From contig JBAMDO010000576.1 of NCBI GenBank assembly GCA_037074765.1, forward strand, positions 310,001 to 374,000: a DNA stretch of 64,000 nucleotides, in the 5' to 3' direction. Positions within the stretch are counted from its first letter, which is position 1. Each line of letters begins with the position of its first letter. Below the pieces are notes generated by a model, which was not told the origin of the DNA, searched no databases, and worked only from the letters and a program-made list of their open reading frames with translations. A program made the translations under genes and the position numbers. The DNA is from Mansonella perstans (lineage: Eukaryota; Nematoda; Chromadorea; Rhabditida; Onchocercidae). This document shows, piece after piece, positions 62,453 through 64,000 of this stretch.

Positions 62453-62920
62453 TACATAGAAACGATACAATTAAAACGAAGTGTAAGTTCACAGAATACA
62501 AGATGTAAACTTCCGAAGGGTCAACTGTTGTAGCCTTTTTTGCGGAGATCATCCATGACAAAAGCACTGGCAGATGCAATTGTAACGTAAGTAAGAAAAC
62601 TTATGTTCTGTAATTCACATATAGTACGATTTGGGAAATTTATCGTATACGCAGTTGAAAATATGATAAGGAAAAAAGACACGTACGTTTATTATAGATG
62701 TGAAATTTGACGTACAAATAAATATTTATGGATGGTAAGTGAAAGAAATGAAATAAAAATATGAATTATTGTTGAGTAGTTGAAGTATACAATGTATAGG
62801 CCCTGTGAAATGGACAATTAGAAAGAAATATTTGTAAAAAAGTATTTATGTGAAAAATAATAATGCGACAATTTCACTGTACTCTCATTATATCAATCTA
62901 ATTCATATATTGTCAAATTA

Positions 62921-63285
62921 CCGTAACTTTATGATTATTTTGATAACCTTAGGACGTAACTTTGTGATTATTTTGATAACCTTAGGACGTAACTTTGTGA
63001 TTATCTTGATAACCTTAGGACGTAACTTTGTGATTATTTTGGATAACCTTAGGACGTAACTTTGTGATTATTTTGATAACCTTAGGACGTAATTTTGTGA
63101 TTATTTTGATAACCTTAGGACGTAATTTTGTGATTATTTTGATAACCTTAGGACGTAATTTTGTGATTATTTTGATAACCTTAGGACGTAATTTTGTGAT
63201 TATTTTGATAACCTTAGGACGTAATTTTGTGATTATTTTGATAACCTTAGGACGTAACTTTGTGATTATTTTGATAACCTTAGGA
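62921..63285. repeat. 33-bp satellite, about eleven copies
   Basis: Unit of 33 bp made of GATTATTTTGATAACCTTAG and GACGTAACTTTGT (or GACGTAATTTTGT). One copy has an extra G near 63040 and one has ATCTTG. Because the period is 11 codons, it is open on both strands (repeating RNFVIILITLG on plus, KVIKIITKLRP on minus). There is no start context, splice context or flanking exon. Confidence 0.95.
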
Positions 63286-63526
63286 CATATATATTTGTTA
63301 ATAAGGACAAGATAGACCAATCTATCATTTCTTTTTATGAATGCAATCTATTGCATATCTTCATTACGACTTGTCAAAGCTCACTCCATGCTCATATGAT
63401 TTTACAAAAATTCAAGCAAATAGTTCGATGAACTTTTCAAAGTCATTGTTTTTTTGCTCATTTAAGTATAGCAATTCAAAAATCACAAAAATAGCTTTCT
63501 TTTCTACCCAAACATTCGATCGATAC

Positions 63527-63657
63527 GTACAATTACAATGCTTGGATACAGGTACACATCTACAGCAAATCGGCTGTTGCAATTTTTCAACTATGTATGA
63601 ATTGCAAAAAAAAAAAAAAAAAAATAAAATAATAATATACATTTTAAATGAAGCCAT
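63527..63657 (-). CDS. Candidate first exon of a small secreted Cys-rich peptide
   Basis: The minus-strand frame from ATG 63657 opens MASFKMYIIILF and a run of Phe encoded by a T tract, which reads as a signal peptide. It is followed by YIVEKLQQPICCRCVPVSK and HCNC. A GTATCG donor follows at 63526. A possible second exon (acceptor CTGCCAG, from about 62563) would keep phase and end KKGYNS. No family is recognised. The poly-Phe comes from a homopolymer, so the frame may be chance. Confidence 0.25.
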
Positions 63658-64000
63658 AAGGCTTCCTTAGTTGAGGATAACAATGAAATCCAAGTATTGT
63701 TCAATTCATCTTTCCATCACAATGATCGACAAAGTACCATTACTTTGTGATATCATCACCATCATCATGAACTTCTCTTCCCGCCATTAACGATCATAAC
63801 AATTGATGGATAATAACACGAATTTTATGATTGATTTACTGATTTTTTGTTTTTTTTATGATATCATTTATTGAATATGCAAATTTTTCTGTAAGCGAAA
63901 TAGGAAAGCATGATTGGATTCAGTAGCTAATTGATTGTTGTATATCGTGCTCTAAGCACTGAAATGTTTCAAAATTTTGAATTTGTTTTGAGAATTCTGA
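63658..64000. other. Right edge, no gene recognised
   Basis: AT-rich DNA with a (CAT)n-like patch (63755-63768). No exon is supported on either strand. Confidence 0.5.

Noticed and set aside
61811..62579. Long open frames (130-246 codons) across the CA microsatellite on both strands
   Set aside because: Translations are only CVCVYV or HTHIYT repeats from a dinucleotide tract. There are no start, splice or domain signals.
63015..63320. Minus-strand 101-codon protein of repeating KVIKIITKLRP
   Set aside because: It is generated entirely by the 33-bp satellite. One unit is frameshifted and no flanking coding signal exists.
1..64000. CRISPR array, Wolbachia insertion or bacterial operon
   Set aside because: Tandem repeats lack unique spacers, genes are intron-rich, and no block has prokaryotic gene spacing or ribosome-binding sites.

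Overview
The window is eukaryotic nuclear DNA from a nematode, most likely a filarial or related spirurid worm. By eye it is about 70% A+T. Genes are broken into many short exons (roughly 20-380 bp) by AT-rich introns with GTAAG/GTATG donors and TTTCAG/TTTTAG acceptors. Several start codons sit just behind such an acceptor, as expected where a spliced leader is added. The encoded families match nematode proteins: a LEC-1-type tandem galectin, a divergent-loop cyclophilin, a beta-type insulin-like peptide and a small metallothionein. No single open reading frame covers any of the larger genes. The models below were assembled by hand from reading frame, splice phase and remembered family signatures.

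Layout. Positions 1-16353 carry three plus-strand genes in a row: a SAPS-domain regulatory subunit of a PP6-type phosphatase (1347-7342), the Rag GTPase A (8705-11618) and the inner-nuclear-membrane protein Samp1/TMEM201 (12683-16353). From 16.4 to 35.3 kb the DNA is gene-poor. It holds a three-exon metallothionein-like gene on the minus strand (17947-19843), a two-exon insulin-like peptide gene on the plus strand (29122-31707), a tRNA-derived SINE-like element (23720-23935), a hAT-like MITE (27166-27420) and a few weak coding-like stretches. From 35.3 to 40.8 kb there is an M8 leishmanolysin-like metalloprotease with an intact zinc site but no C-terminal Cys-rich region. Converging on it from the minus strand is PIGG (41512-48683), which adds a side ethanolamine phosphate to GPI anchors. 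The galectin (49846-52663) and the cyclophilin (58204-60201) follow on the minus strand. The last 12 kb is rich in microsatellites and minisatellites. These include opposed (TG)n and (CA)n tracts on either side of the cyclophilin and a 33-bp satellite that stays open on both strands.

Functional themes. RagA (amino-acid sensing to TORC1) and the insulin-like peptide both feed nutrient and growth signalling, but their proximity here need not mean joint control. The other genes are housekeeping (phosphatase scaffold, nuclear envelope, GPI anchor, prolyl isomerase) or stress and surface functions (metallothionein, galectin, metalloprotease). I found no CRISPR array, rRNA, complete tRNA, bacterial operon or viral gene.

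Limits. Exon boundaries are predictions. Two joins do not phase cleanly: M8 exon 2 to 3, and PIGG near 43.8-43.1 kb. Statements about other species are from memory and were not searched.
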